Source: Roseovarius nitratireducens
GTDB lineage: Bacteria > Pseudomonadota > Alphaproteobacteria > Rhodobacterales > Rhodobacteraceae
Length of the DNA: 64,000 nt
Reading direction: 5' to 3'
NCBI RefSeq assembly: GCF_002925845.1
Contig: NZ_PDNI01000084.1
Span: 26,460-90,459 of the forward strand
Made by a program: the position numbers and the translations under genes. The notes under the pieces were generated by a model. That model worked only from the letters and a program-made list of their open reading frames with translations, was not told where the DNA came from and did no database searches. Within the stretch, counting starts at the first letter, position 1; each line of letters begins with the position of its first letter. This document shows, in pieces, positions 18,135 through 25,350 of the stretch.

Positions 18135-18508
18135 GTCACCACCGCCCGCATCGCCCAGGCCCCGAGCGCGACCGCCGCCAGCGACAGGACCACCGACAGC
18201 CCGACATAGGACAACGCCGCGCCCATCGCACCCCGCTCATAGAGCGTCAGCGCCTCCAGCGAGAAGGTCGAGAACGTGGTGAACCCGCCCAGGATGCCGG
18301 TGACAAGGAACGGGTTGAGATGGTCGAAACCGCGATGGAACGAGAGCACGACCAGCGCACCGATGAGGAACGAGCCCAGCACGTTGACCGTCAGCACCCC
18401 CAGAGGAAAGCCGGGGGACGCGACCCGCGCCATACCCAGGGTCACCCCGAGGCGCAGCACCGCGCCCAGCGCGCCGCCAGCGGCCACCTGGAGAATGGTC
18501 ATCATCAT
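18131..18508 (-). CDS. crcB: fluoride exporter CrcB/Fluc
   Basis: 125 residues, four predicted membrane helices, the normal size for Fluc fluoride channels, which work as antiparallel dimers in the inner membrane. Family motifs GGALGAVLR, NVLGSFLIG and GGFTTFSTFS are present. Three consecutive Met codons (18508, 18505, 18502) leave the exact start open. It leads the crcB-rluC-HAD-atp12 series. No fluoride riboswitch consensus was found upstream; three 11-bp direct repeats lie there instead. Confidence 0.9.
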   Translation of the reverse strand: MMMTILQVAAGGALGAVLRLGVTLGMARVASPGFPLGVLTVNVLGSFLIGALVVLSFHRGFDHLNPFLVTGILGGFTTFSTFSLEALTLYERGAMGAALSYVGLSVVLSLAAVALGAWAMRAVVT

Positions 18509-18578
18509 GGCGCGGTGTCTCGCGCGGGGCCCCGGGGTTGTCAAGCGCGCTGCGCGCCGACCGCTCCATGGCACCGAC

Positions 18579-18611
18579 GGAATACCGACGCGATACCGAC
18601 AGAATACCGAC
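18579..18611. repeat. three tandem 11-bp repeats upstream of crcB
   Basis: GGAATACCGAC, GCGATACCGAC and AGAATACCGAC follow one another without spacers (18579-18589, 18590-18600, 18601-18611). The shared core is ATACCGAC. The 11-bp period places each copy on the same face of the helix. They lie 71 bp upstream of the crcB start, in the crcB/rpsU gap. Confidence 0.75.
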
Positions 18612-18632
18612 ACCGGAAAATGGCCTCCCCCC

Positions 18633-18676
18633 AAAACGACAAACCCCCGAAGCATCCGCCCGGGGGTCGTCTTTTT
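18633..18676 (-). terminator. rpsU terminator, possibly bidirectional
   Basis: CCCCCG (18644-18649) pairs with CGGGGG (18661-18666) and the stem extends by flanking ACGAC/TCGT bases. The minus strand has a T-rich tail (from AAA at 18641 and AAAA at 18633), and the plus strand has TTTTT at 18672. It lies 30 bp beyond the rpsU stop. Confidence 0.75.
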
Positions 18677-18706
18677 CGTGTCACGAGTGAGTCGCGGCGG
18701 ACGCGC

Positions 18707-18913
18707 TCAGAGCAGACCTTCGCGCTGCGCTTTCTTGCGTGCCAGTTTCCGGGCACGGCGAATCGCTTCGGCCTTCTCGCGCGCCTTTTTCTCGGACGGT
18801 TTCTCGAAATGCTGCTTGAGCTTCATTTCGCGGAAAACGCCTTCGCGCTGCAATTTCTTCTTCAGGGCACGGAGCGCCTGATCGACATTGTTGTCGCGAA
18901 CACTAACCTGCAT
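18707..18913 (-). CDS. rpsU: 30S ribosomal protein S21
   Basis: 68 residues, highly basic, beginning [20 protein letters not shown], the alphaproteobacterial S21 form. It is a small-subunit ribosomal protein and appears monocistronic here, with its own promoter at 18966-18994 and a terminator at 18633-18676. Confidence 0.97.
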   Translation of the reverse strand: MQVSVRDNNVDQALRALKKKLQREGVFREMKLKQHFEKPSEKKAREKAEAIRRARKLARKKAQREGLL

Positions 18914-18965
18914 GTGGTGTCACCACCTTCCCAAGTTGAAGTTGCAATAAGTTGCAGGAAATGGC

Positions 18966-18994
18966 CGTATAGCAAAGCGTCCCTGGCTTGTCTA
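18966..18994 (-). promoter_or_regulatory. sigma-70-type promoter of rpsU
   Basis: On the minus strand, TAGACA (18994-18989) is separated by 17 bp from TATACG (18971-18966), about 50 bp before the rpsU ATG. The leader then contains three CAACTT units (about 18955-18933), two of them as GCAACTT ten bases apart. Confidence 0.6.
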
Positions 18995-19017
18995 GGGTGC
19001 CCGAAAGGGGGAATCCG

Positions 19018-19707
19018 ATGCCCGATACCGATGTGAAAACCCGCCTTCTGGAGGCCGCCAAACCGCACGTACCCTTCGACGGGTGGAGCGAGACAACCCT
19101 GCGGCTGGCCGCCGCCGAGGCGGGGATTGACCGCGCGATGGTCGATGCCGTCTGCCCGCGCGGCGCGGTAGACCTCGCACTCGCCTTTCACGAGGCGGGC
19201 GATGCCGCGATGGTCGATGCATTGCAGGCCGCCGATCTCGGCGCGATGCGGTTTCGCGACCGGGTGGGTTTTGCCGTGCGCACCCGGCTCGATCTGGTCG
19301 AGGATCGCGAACTTGTGCGGCGCGGCATGACGCTTTTTGCCCTGCCCCAGCACGCCCCCGACGGCACCGGCGCCCTGTGGCGCACCGCCGATCGCATCTG
19401 GACGGCGCTGGGCGACACGTCGCGCGACATCAACTGGTATACCAAGCGCGCCACGCTCTCGGGCGTCTACGGCGCGACCGTGCTCTACTGGCTCGGAGAC
19501 CAGAGCGAGGGACAGGCGCGGACATGGGAATTCCTCGACCGCCGCATCGACGACGTGATGCAGATCGAAAAGGTCAAGGCAAAGGCCCGCGAGAACCGGC
19601 TCGTCTCTGGCCTGATGGCCGGACCGCTTGGCTTCCTCGGGCGCTTCAAAGCCCCCGGGGACCGGCAACAAGCCGGGATGCCGGGCCGGTGGCGCACACC
19701 GAACTGA
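19018..19707 (+). CDS. COQ9-family ubiquinone biosynthesis protein
   Basis: 229 residues from the ATG at 19018, preceded by AAAGGGGG. COQ9 proteins have a TetR-like fold, bind lipids and deliver ubiquinone intermediates to COQ7-type hydroxylase. The N-terminal helix-turn-helix-like part (DGWSETTLRLAAAEAGID) and the signature SRDINWYTKRATLSGVYGATVLYWLGD (residues about 142-168) are present. Divergent from rpsU. It is followed 13 bp later by a quinone oxidoreductase. Confidence 0.92.
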   Translation: MPDTDVKTRLLEAAKPHVPFDGWSETTLRLAAAEAGIDRAMVDAVCPRGAVDLALAFHEAGDAAMVDALQAADLGAMRFRDRVGFAVRTRLDLVEDRELVRRGMTLFALPQHAPDGTGALWRTADRIWTALGDTSRDINWYTKRATLSGVYGATVLYWLGDQSEGQARTWEFLDRRIDDVMQIEKVKAKARENRLVSGLMAGPLGFLGRFKAPGDRQQAGMPGRWRTPN

Positions 19708-19720
19708 AGAAAGGCAAGAC

Positions 19721-20704
19721 ATGACAAAGACGATGACGGCGGTCGAAATCGCCGAACCGGGCGGCCCCGATGTGCTGCGCGCCACCACCCGCCCGGTGCC
19801 GGAGCCAGCGACGGACGAGGTTCTCATCCGGCTCAAATGGGCCGGCGTGAACCGGCCCGACGCTCTGCAACGCGCAGGGATGTACGCGCCGCCGCCCGGC
19901 GCGTCGGACCTGCCCGGGCTCGAGGGCGCGGGCGAGATCGTAGCCTGCGGCGCGGGCGTGAGCGACCTCGCCGTCGGCGACAAGGTCTGCGCGCTCTTGC
20001 CCGGCGGCGGCTATGCGCAATACGTGACCACCCCGGCGGCACATTGCCTGCCCGTCCCCGCAGGAATGGAGTTGCGCGAGGCCGCCTGCCTTCCCGAGAC
20101 CTTCTTTACCGTCTGGTCCAACGTTTTCGGGCGCGGGGCACTCAAGGGCGGCGAGCGGTTCCTCGTGCATGGCGGCTCTTCGGGCATCGGCACCACCGCC
20201 ATCCAACTGGCCCACGCCTTCGGCGCGCGGGTCTTTGCCACCGCCGGATCGGCCGAGAAATGCGCGGTCTGCGAACGCCTGGGAGCGGAGCGCGCGATCA
20301 ATTACCGAGAGGAGGATTTCGTCGAGGTGCTGCGCGCGGAGGGCGGGGCCGACCTGATCCTCGACATGGTCGGCGGCGATTACCTGCCGCGCAACGTCAA
20401 GGCGCTGGCCGATGACGGGCGGCTGGTGCAGATCGCGTTCCTGCAAGGCCCCAAGGTGGAATTGAACTTCGCGCAGGTAATGATGCGCCGCCTGACGATC
20501 ACCGGCAGCACTCTGCGCCCGCAGAGCGACCTCGCCAAGGCGCGCATCGCCGAAGGGCTGCGCACACATGTCTGGCCGTTGATCGAGGCGGGGCGCGTTG
20601 CGCCGGTGATGGATTCCGAGTTCCCGCTGGAAGAGGCGGCGGCCGCCCACGAAAGGATGGAATCGAGCGCGCATATCGGCAAGATCGTCCTCAGGGTGGA
20701 CTGA
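19721..20704 (+). CDS. NAD(P)H quinone oxidoreductase, PIG3-like zinc-free MDR
   Basis: 327 residues from the ATG at 19721. This is a medium-chain dehydrogenase/reductase without zinc ligands. The substrate-side N-terminus has the VNRPDALQRAGMYAPPPGASDLPGLEGAGEI pattern of PIG3/QOR proteins, and the nucleotide motif is GGSSGIGTTAIQLA near residue 148. Reduction of quinones with NADPH is the family activity; adjacency to coq9 is suggestive but not proof of a ubiquinone role. Confidence 0.87.
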   Translation: MTKTMTAVEIAEPGGPDVLRATTRPVPEPATDEVLIRLKWAGVNRPDALQRAGMYAPPPGASDLPGLEGAGEIVACGAGVSDLAVGDKVCALLPGGGYAQYVTTPAAHCLPVPAGMELREAACLPETFFTVWSNVFGRGALKGGERFLVHGGSSGIGTTAIQLAHAFGARVFATAGSAEKCAVCERLGAERAINYREEDFVEVLRAEGGADLILDMVGGDYLPRNVKALADDGRLVQIAFLQGPKVELNFAQVMMRRLTITGSTLRPQSDLAKARIAEGLRTHVWPLIEAGRVAPVMDSEFPLEEAAAAHERMESSAHIGKIVLRVD

Positions 20705-20705
20705 C

Positions 20706-21821
20706 TTGGACTTGGTCCCGCTGGCTATCCTCGCGCTCGCCGCGCTGAGCCTCGGCCTGAGCGCGGTGGCGATCCGGCGCGACAGGCCGCTGTGCTGGCG
20801 CTTCGCGGTGCCCGACCCGCTCCCCGAAACGGGCAATGGGCGGTTCTGCACCGTTCTCGACCATCGCCCCGAGACCGGGCAGGCGCATGCGCCCGCAATC
20901 GTGCCACGCGAAGATGGCGTTTCGGTGCTCTGGTTCCAAGGATCCGCCGAGGCGCAACCGGACGTGGATATCTGGGGCGTGGACTTGCGGCGGCAAGGTG
21001 ACACGTGGCAGGCATCGGAGCCCGAGCCACACCTCACCCGCAAAGGCCTTGGACGTGCGCTGGCGCCGCATCAGCTTGTCGTGACGCTGGGCAACACGAT
21101 GTCGCATGACGGCACCCCTGGGCACCTGCTGGCGACCGTGGTCTCGGTGGGGGGATGGGCGATGGCGGCCATCGCCGATGTCACGATGTCGCGCGACGGG
21201 CCGGTGACGGCAAGCAAGCTCGACCTGTCGCCGATCCTCAACCGGTCCTTTCTCGTGAAATCGCCGATGCTGGCCTATGAAGACGGAAGCTACGCCCTGC
21301 CCGCCTATTTCGAGATGGGGCCGACCTTCGGCGCACTGGTCCGCTTCGACGATGCGGGCCGCGTGCGTGACCGGCGTTGGATGCGCAGCCGACGCGCCAA
21401 GGTGATCCAGCCGATGATCGTGCCACTTGACGCGCAGCGCGCGCTGGCTTTCCTGCGCGATTTCGACCGCAGCGATGCCCTCTGGCTGAGCCGTACCGAA
21501 GATGGTGGGCAGGACTGGAGCGCGCCAGAACCCACAGGCCATTACAACCCGAGCGCTCCGGTGGCGGCGCTTTCGCTGGGCGACGGTCGACTCCTGATGG
21601 CCGCGAATGCCGATCCCGCCGCGCCCGATGCGCTGATCCTGTCGGTGTCGGACGACGAGGGCACGAGTTGGCGCGAGATTCACCGGCTTACGGGCCCGGG
21701 CGCGCTGCGCTACCCGATGCTGCGCCGGGTGGGCGGCGAGATCGTGCTGGTTCATTCCACCGGCGGCAAGCACGGTGTCGCGGCACATGTATTCGACGCG
21801 GCATGGGTGGCAGCGCGATGA
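20706..21821 (+). CDS. sialidase-fold (BNR repeat) protein
   Basis: 371 residues. I place the start at the TTG 20706, giving MDLVPLAILALAALSLGLSAV, an N-terminal anchor or signal. The body resembles bacterial sialidase-like beta-propellers, with Asp-box style turns such as SRTEDGGQDWSAPE and SVSDDEGTSWREI and the ending RYPMLRRVGGEIVLVHS. The substrate is unknown; many such proteins are not sialidases. The stop overlaps the next start, pairing it with the membrane protein. Confidence 0.65.
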   Translation: MDLVPLAILALAALSLGLSAVAIRRDRPLCWRFAVPDPLPETGNGRFCTVLDHRPETGQAHAPAIVPREDGVSVLWFQGSAEAQPDVDIWGVDLRRQGDTWQASEPEPHLTRKGLGRALAPHQLVVTLGNTMSHDGTPGHLLATVVSVGGWAMAAIADVTMSRDGPVTASKLDLSPILNRSFLVKSPMLAYEDGSYALPAYFEMGPTFGALVRFDDAGRVRDRRWMRSRRAKVIQPMIVPLDAQRALAFLRDFDRSDALWLSRTEDGGQDWSAPEPTGHYNPSAPVAALSLGDGRLLMAANADPAAPDALILSVSDDEGTSWREIHRLTGPGALRYPMLRRVGGEIVLVHSTGGKHGVAAHVFDAAWVAAR

Positions 21822-22366
21822 GAGCGACGTTGGATCACATCGCGCTGGCGATCGTGTTGGGCTGGATGGGCTTCGCGCTGGCGGGTCTCGTGGCAGGGCC
21901 CGCGCTCGCGAGCATCGCCGGGGGCATGGTGTCGGCGCTGGTTCTGGTCCTGCAACGCAGCACCCCGGTGGCCGGGGCGATGGCGCTTCTGTCGCCCTTG
22001 GGCGTGATGCTGCCCGCACTTGCCCTGCGCGATGTGTCGGCGGCATGGGGGCTACCCGTACTGCCGTTCGGCACGGTAGAAATCTCCGTGTTCCTCGCCG
22101 CCTATGCCGCCTTTCTCGCCTCGGCGATGGGTCTGTTGCCGGTCGATCTCTACCGGCTTGGCTACGCCCCCCGGCCAGTGGCGGCGATGGTACTGATCGT
22201 GTGTGCCTACGGGCTCGTGGCGGGCTCACTATTCCTGCCTCTGGTGGCCGTCACCGGGCAGGTGCTGTGGGTTGCCGGGCTGGGCAGCAGCAACTGGTTC
22301 GATCACGTCCTCCATGCGATGCTGATGCCGGTGGCGGTGGTGGTGCTCCTGATGCAGGTCTTTTGA
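21818..22366 (+). CDS. polytopic membrane protein of unknown function
   Basis: 182 residues, five to six hydrophobic helices covering nearly the whole protein, beginning MRATLDHIALAIVLGWMGFAL. The ATG at 21818 overlaps the stop of the sialidase-fold gene (ATGA), so the two are very likely made together, perhaps as a membrane partner of that exported protein. I do not recognise a family. Confidence 0.6.
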   Translation: MRATLDHIALAIVLGWMGFALAGLVAGPALASIAGGMVSALVLVLQRSTPVAGAMALLSPLGVMLPALALRDVSAAWGLPVLPFGTVEISVFLAAYAAFLASAMGLLPVDLYRLGYAPRPVAAMVLIVCAYGLVAGSLFLPLVAVTGQVLWVAGLGSSNWFDHVLHAMLMPVAVVVLLMQVF

Positions 22367-22383
22367 CCGGTCGCGACGGCCGG
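22367..22383. terminator. short hairpin between convergent genes
   Basis: CCGGTCG-CGA-CGGCCGG directly after the stop at 22366 folds with one G-T pair. It separates the coq9-side operon from the convergent RNase T2 gene. Confidence 0.45.
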
Positions 22384-22412
22384 ATTTCGAGTCTTTTCAG
22401 CAAGAAGAAGCG

Positions 22413-23042
22413 TTATCGAACGGGATCAAGCAGCGCATCCCGCATCGCGCAGTCGCGGACCACGTCGCGACCGCAGGGCACCGGCTCCAGCGATTTCGTG
22501 AGACACAACCGCGCCTCCTGGATGCGGCCCGCGCGGCAGGTGATGGTGAGCATGTCGCGCTCCCAGCCCGGGTTCGCCTCCAGAAATGCCTCTTCCACGA
22601 CGCGCGCGGGCAGTTTCACTGGACGATCGAGCGTGCGAAAGACCTCCGGGCGGTTGACCTGCGCATAGGCGCGCCGGGCCAGCGCAAAGTAATCCTCTGG
22701 CGACAGGCCCGAACAGGTCCCGTGCTTTTTCCACTGGTGCCACGCGAGACCGGGCGCGCCCATGATATCGGCCATGCCGGCGGTCATGCCACGCGAGGGC
22801 GGTCGGTGCGCGCTCTGGCAATGCGCGGGCCATCCCCGGTGATATTGCGGCCACAGCCCGTGAAGCACCCAGCCATGCTCTTGCGCACATTGCGCGGCCC
22901 CGCGTTCGCGACCCTCGAGCGCGCACCACGTGGGCGACCAGCTCAGCGACAGCACGTAGTAATCGAACACGCCCGCGCGGTCGGCCCGCGCCGGAAGTGC
23001 GGCCAGCAATAGCACCGCTGTCAGTCGCACGAGAGAGCGCAT
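22413..23042 (-). CDS. secreted ribonuclease T2 family protein
   Basis: 209 residues from the ATG at 23042. A Sec signal peptide is evident (MRSLVRLTAVLLLAALPARA). The first active-site block WVLHGLWPQ is intact with its catalytic His. The second block reads WHQWKKHGTCSG: the usual HEWxKHGTC glutamate is a glutamine (codon CAG), while the general-base-type His is kept. Extra cysteines suit a periplasmic or secreted enzyme. RNA degradation for phosphate or nucleoside scavenging is the family role. Confidence 0.87.
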   Translation of the reverse strand: MRSLVRLTAVLLLAALPARADRAGVFDYYVLSLSWSPTWCALEGRERGAAQCAQEHGWVLHGLWPQYHRGWPAHCQSAHRPPSRGMTAGMADIMGAPGLAWHQWKKHGTCSGLSPEDYFALARRAYAQVNRPEVFRTLDRPVKLPARVVEEAFLEANPGWERDMLTITCRAGRIQEARLCLTKSLEPVPCGRDVVRDCAMRDALLDPVR

Positions 23043-23108
23043 TCTTGCTCTTTCCTTTTCAGCCCGGGTTGAGTATATGGCACGGGATTTCCCCGACAAT
23101 GGAAACTC

Positions 23109-23143
23109 GTCCCGGTCGTGCCGGGACCGCCCTCGCCGGGCGC
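23109..23143 (+). promoter_or_regulatory. paired GC hairpins in the DUF1013 gene leader
   Basis: GTCCCGG (23109-23115) pairs perfectly with CCGGGAC (23121-23127); immediately after, GCCC can pair with GGGC around CTCGCC-type loop bases. They lie 50-70 bp upstream of the start at 23177 in the divergent RNase T2/DUF1013 gap. Confidence 0.4.
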
Positions 23144-23176
23144 CGAAAAAGACGTGAGTGAAGGAGACGTGGCATC

Positions 23177-23959
23177 ATGTCCAAGCCAATCATGACCAAG
23201 GCCACCGCCGTCTGGCTGGTGGACAACACGACGATCAGCTTCAAGCAGATCGCGGATTTCTGCGGGTTGCACGAGTTGGAGGTGCAGGGCATCGCCGATG
23301 GCGACGTCGCCACCGGCGTCAAGGGATTCGACCCGATTGCCAACAACCAGCTGACCACCGAGGAAATCGCGCGGGCCGAGAAAGACCCTGCGCACAAGTT
23401 GCGGCTCAAGTTCAACGCCGCAGCACAGGGCGAGGAAAAACGCCGAGGACCACGCTACACGCCACTGTCGAAACGGCAGGATCGGCCCAACGCGATCCTG
23501 TGGCTGGTCAAGTTCCACCCCGAGCTTGCCGACAGCCAGATCGCGCGGCTTGTTGGCACCACCAAGCCCACGATCACCTCGATCCGCGAGCGCACGCATT
23601 GGAACATCGCCAACATGCAGCCCGTCGATCCGGTGGCACTCGGACTGTGCAAGCAGAGCGAGCTTGACGCCGCCGTGCAAAAGGCCGCCGAGAAAAAAGC
23701 GGCCGAGGGTGCGGCAATGAGCGATGACGAGCGTCGCAAGCTCCTGAGCACCGAGCAGAGTCTCGGCGGCGATACCGAGCCGCGCATCCCGACGGCGATC
23801 GAGGGGCTGGAAAGCTTTACCCTCTCCGGTGACCCGGACGCGGACGACAAGCAACGCGACAAGTTCGATGCCGACAGCTTGTTCAACCTGCCCTCCGATT
23901 CCGGGGACGAGGAGGACGAGGACGAGGACGCCAACAAAGACGAGGACAACCACCGCTGA
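23177..23959 (+). CDS. DUF1013 protein, putative alphaproteobacterial cell-cycle regulator
   Basis: 260 residues. The N-terminal two thirds (MTKATAVWLVDNTTISFKQIADFCGLHELEV) is the conserved DUF1013 region with a helix-turn-helix-like segment around QIARLVGTTKPTITSIRERTHWN (about 118-140). The C-terminal tail is extremely acidic (DEEDEDEDANKDEDN). Members are restricted to alphaproteobacteria, and I recall them being named TrcR in databases. An AAGGAG lies ten bases before the ATG. DNA binding is inference. Confidence 0.75.
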   Translation: MSKPIMTKATAVWLVDNTTISFKQIADFCGLHELEVQGIADGDVATGVKGFDPIANNQLTTEEIARAEKDPAHKLRLKFNAAAQGEEKRRGPRYTPLSKRQDRPNAILWLVKFHPELADSQIARLVGTTKPTITSIRERTHWNIANMQPVDPVALGLCKQSELDAAVQKAAEKKAAEGAAMSDDERRKLLSTEQSLGGDTEPRIPTAIEGLESFTLSGDPDADDKQRDKFDADSLFNLPSDSGDEEDEDEDANKDEDNHR

Positions 23960-23971
23960 GCGCTCAGTGCT

Positions 23972-23993
23972 GCCCGGCATCGACGCGCCGGGC
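23972..23993 (+). terminator. hairpin after the DUF1013 gene
   Basis: GCCCGGC (23972-23978) pairs perfectly with GCCGGGC (23987-23993), 12 bp after the stop at 23959. No T-run follows, so termination efficiency is uncertain. Confidence 0.45.
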
Positions 23994-24019
23994 GTGACAG
24001 GCGGCGGGGAGGACGGATC

Positions 24020-25153
24020 ATGCGTATCGCCGTGATCGGGCGGGGTCTCATCGGTGCGGCAGCCGCGCGCCACCTCGCGCGCGCTGGGCAGGATGTTGTT
24101 CTCATTGGCCCGGACGAGCCGCCCCGGATGGCGGATCATCACGGCGTCTTCGGCAGCCATTACGACGAGGGCCGCATCACCCGCAGCCTCGATCCTGACC
24201 CGTTCTGGAGCCGGGTGAGCCACGCCTCGATCGCGCGCTATACCGAGATCGAGGCGCAAGCCGGTATCTCCTTCTACACCGAGCGTGGTGTGGTCATGGC
24301 AGGCCCCGAGGGCAGCCGCGCGATGGAGTGTATCGGCGCGGTTGCGGCGCGCGACGGAATCGAATGCGACCGTCTTGACGATGTGGAGCTTGCCAGACGC
24401 TTTCCCGATTTCCACTTTTCACCCGGCACCATGGGCTGGCACGAGCCACGCCGCGCCGGTTTCATCAGCCCCCGCCGCCTGGTTGCCGCGCAGACACGCG
24501 CGGCGGAACGCGCGGGTGCACAGGTGATCGCGGCGCGTGTGCTGGCATTCGACGAGGGAAACGACGGGATAACGATCCGTCACGAAGCCGGCCAAACCGA
24601 GGCGGCGCGCGTCCTTGTCGCGGCGGGAGCCTATACCGGCGCGCTGACCGGCGGGGCGGTGCCGCTGACGGTGATGGCGCGCACGGTGGCGTTCTTCGAG
24701 GTGAGCGAGGCCGAGGCGGCGCGACTGAGCGCGCTGCCACCGCTCATTTACCTCCACGCACATGGCGATGGCCCCTACCTGCTGCCGCCGATCCGCTATC
24801 CCGATGGCCGCTGGTATCTCAAGATGGGTGGCGATTCAGTAGATCGCCCGCTCGGTTCTCCCACCGAGATCGGCGACTGGTTCCGCTCGGGCGGCAACCC
24901 GGAGGTAGCGCGCGACCTCAATGAGCAGATCCGCGCGCGGATGCCCGGGCTGCAAGTCACGGCCACGCATCACGCCGCCTGTGTGACGAGTTTCACCCCC
25001 GAGGACCAGGCGCGCATCGCCATGTTATCCGACCGTGTCGGCGTGGCGACGGCTGGTTGCGGGCGCGGCGCCAAATGCTCGGACGAGCTTGGGCGTCTCG
25101 GGGCGGAAGCGATTCTCGGACATACCCTGCCCCGCCCGGCACAGGCGGATTGA
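24020..25153 (+). CDS. FAD-dependent oxidoreductase, sarcosine-oxidase-like (DAO family)
   Basis: 377 residues. The dinucleotide motif GRGLIG is at residues 8-13. The middle follows the D-amino-acid-oxidase/monomeric sarcosine oxidase layout, and C321 in HHAACVTSFTPED aligns by eye with the cysteine that binds FAD covalently in monomeric sarcosine oxidases. Oxidation of an N-methyl or secondary amine is therefore likely; the substrate is unknown. GGGGAGGA precedes the ATG. The ornithine decarboxylase leader begins at its stop codon. Confidence 0.75.
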   Translation: MRIAVIGRGLIGAAAARHLARAGQDVVLIGPDEPPRMADHHGVFGSHYDEGRITRSLDPDPFWSRVSHASIARYTEIEAQAGISFYTERGVVMAGPEGSRAMECIGAVAARDGIECDRLDDVELARRFPDFHFSPGTMGWHEPRRAGFISPRRLVAAQTRAAERAGAQVIAARVLAFDEGNDGITIRHEAGQTEAARVLVAAGAYTGALTGGAVPLTVMARTVAFFEVSEAEAARLSALPPLIYLHAHGDGPYLLPPIRYPDGRWYLKMGGDSVDRPLGSPTEIGDWFRSGGNPEVARDLNEQIRARMPGLQVTATHHAACVTSFTPEDQARIAMLSDRVGVATAGCGRGAKCSDELGRLGAEAILGHTLPRPAQAD

Positions 25154-25350
25154 ACACGGGCGCATAGATTCTTTTGCCCGACCCGAGAAATGTCTTGCGT
25201 GGTCCGCTAGCCGGCCCTATCTGCCCCGAGATAGACGCCAACGCACGCGCCTCTGGCCGGTGGTCCTGCCGCCCGTGTTTACGTAGCGACGGTAACGTCT
25301 CCTTTTGGAACTGTAAGGGCTGAATGCCCGGGTCTTGATCGGAGATGACC
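25153..25350 (+). ncRNA. structured leader of the ornithine/lysine decarboxylase gene (speF-like candidate)
   Basis: AACACGGGC (25153-25161) pairs perfectly with GCCCGTGTT (25271-25279), closing a 127-base domain. Inside, CCGGCC (25211-25216) pairs with GGCCGG (25255-25260), and CTATCT-GCCCCG-AGATAG (25217-25234) is a perfect hairpin directly stacked on it. Downstream are GACG-GTAA-CGTC with a GNRA loop (25288-25299) and GGGC-TGAAT-GCCC (25317-25329) close to the Shine-Dalgarno. Alphaproteobacterial ODC genes are known to carry the speF RNA motif. Membership is inferred from position and structure only. Confidence 0.5.

Noticed and set aside
18579-18611. CRISPR-like repeats
   Set aside because: The units are only 11 bp and have no spacers.
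18509-18706. Fluoride riboswitch upstream of crcB
   Set aside because: I looked for the GGCGAUGG...CUGAUG pattern on the coding strand and did not find it.
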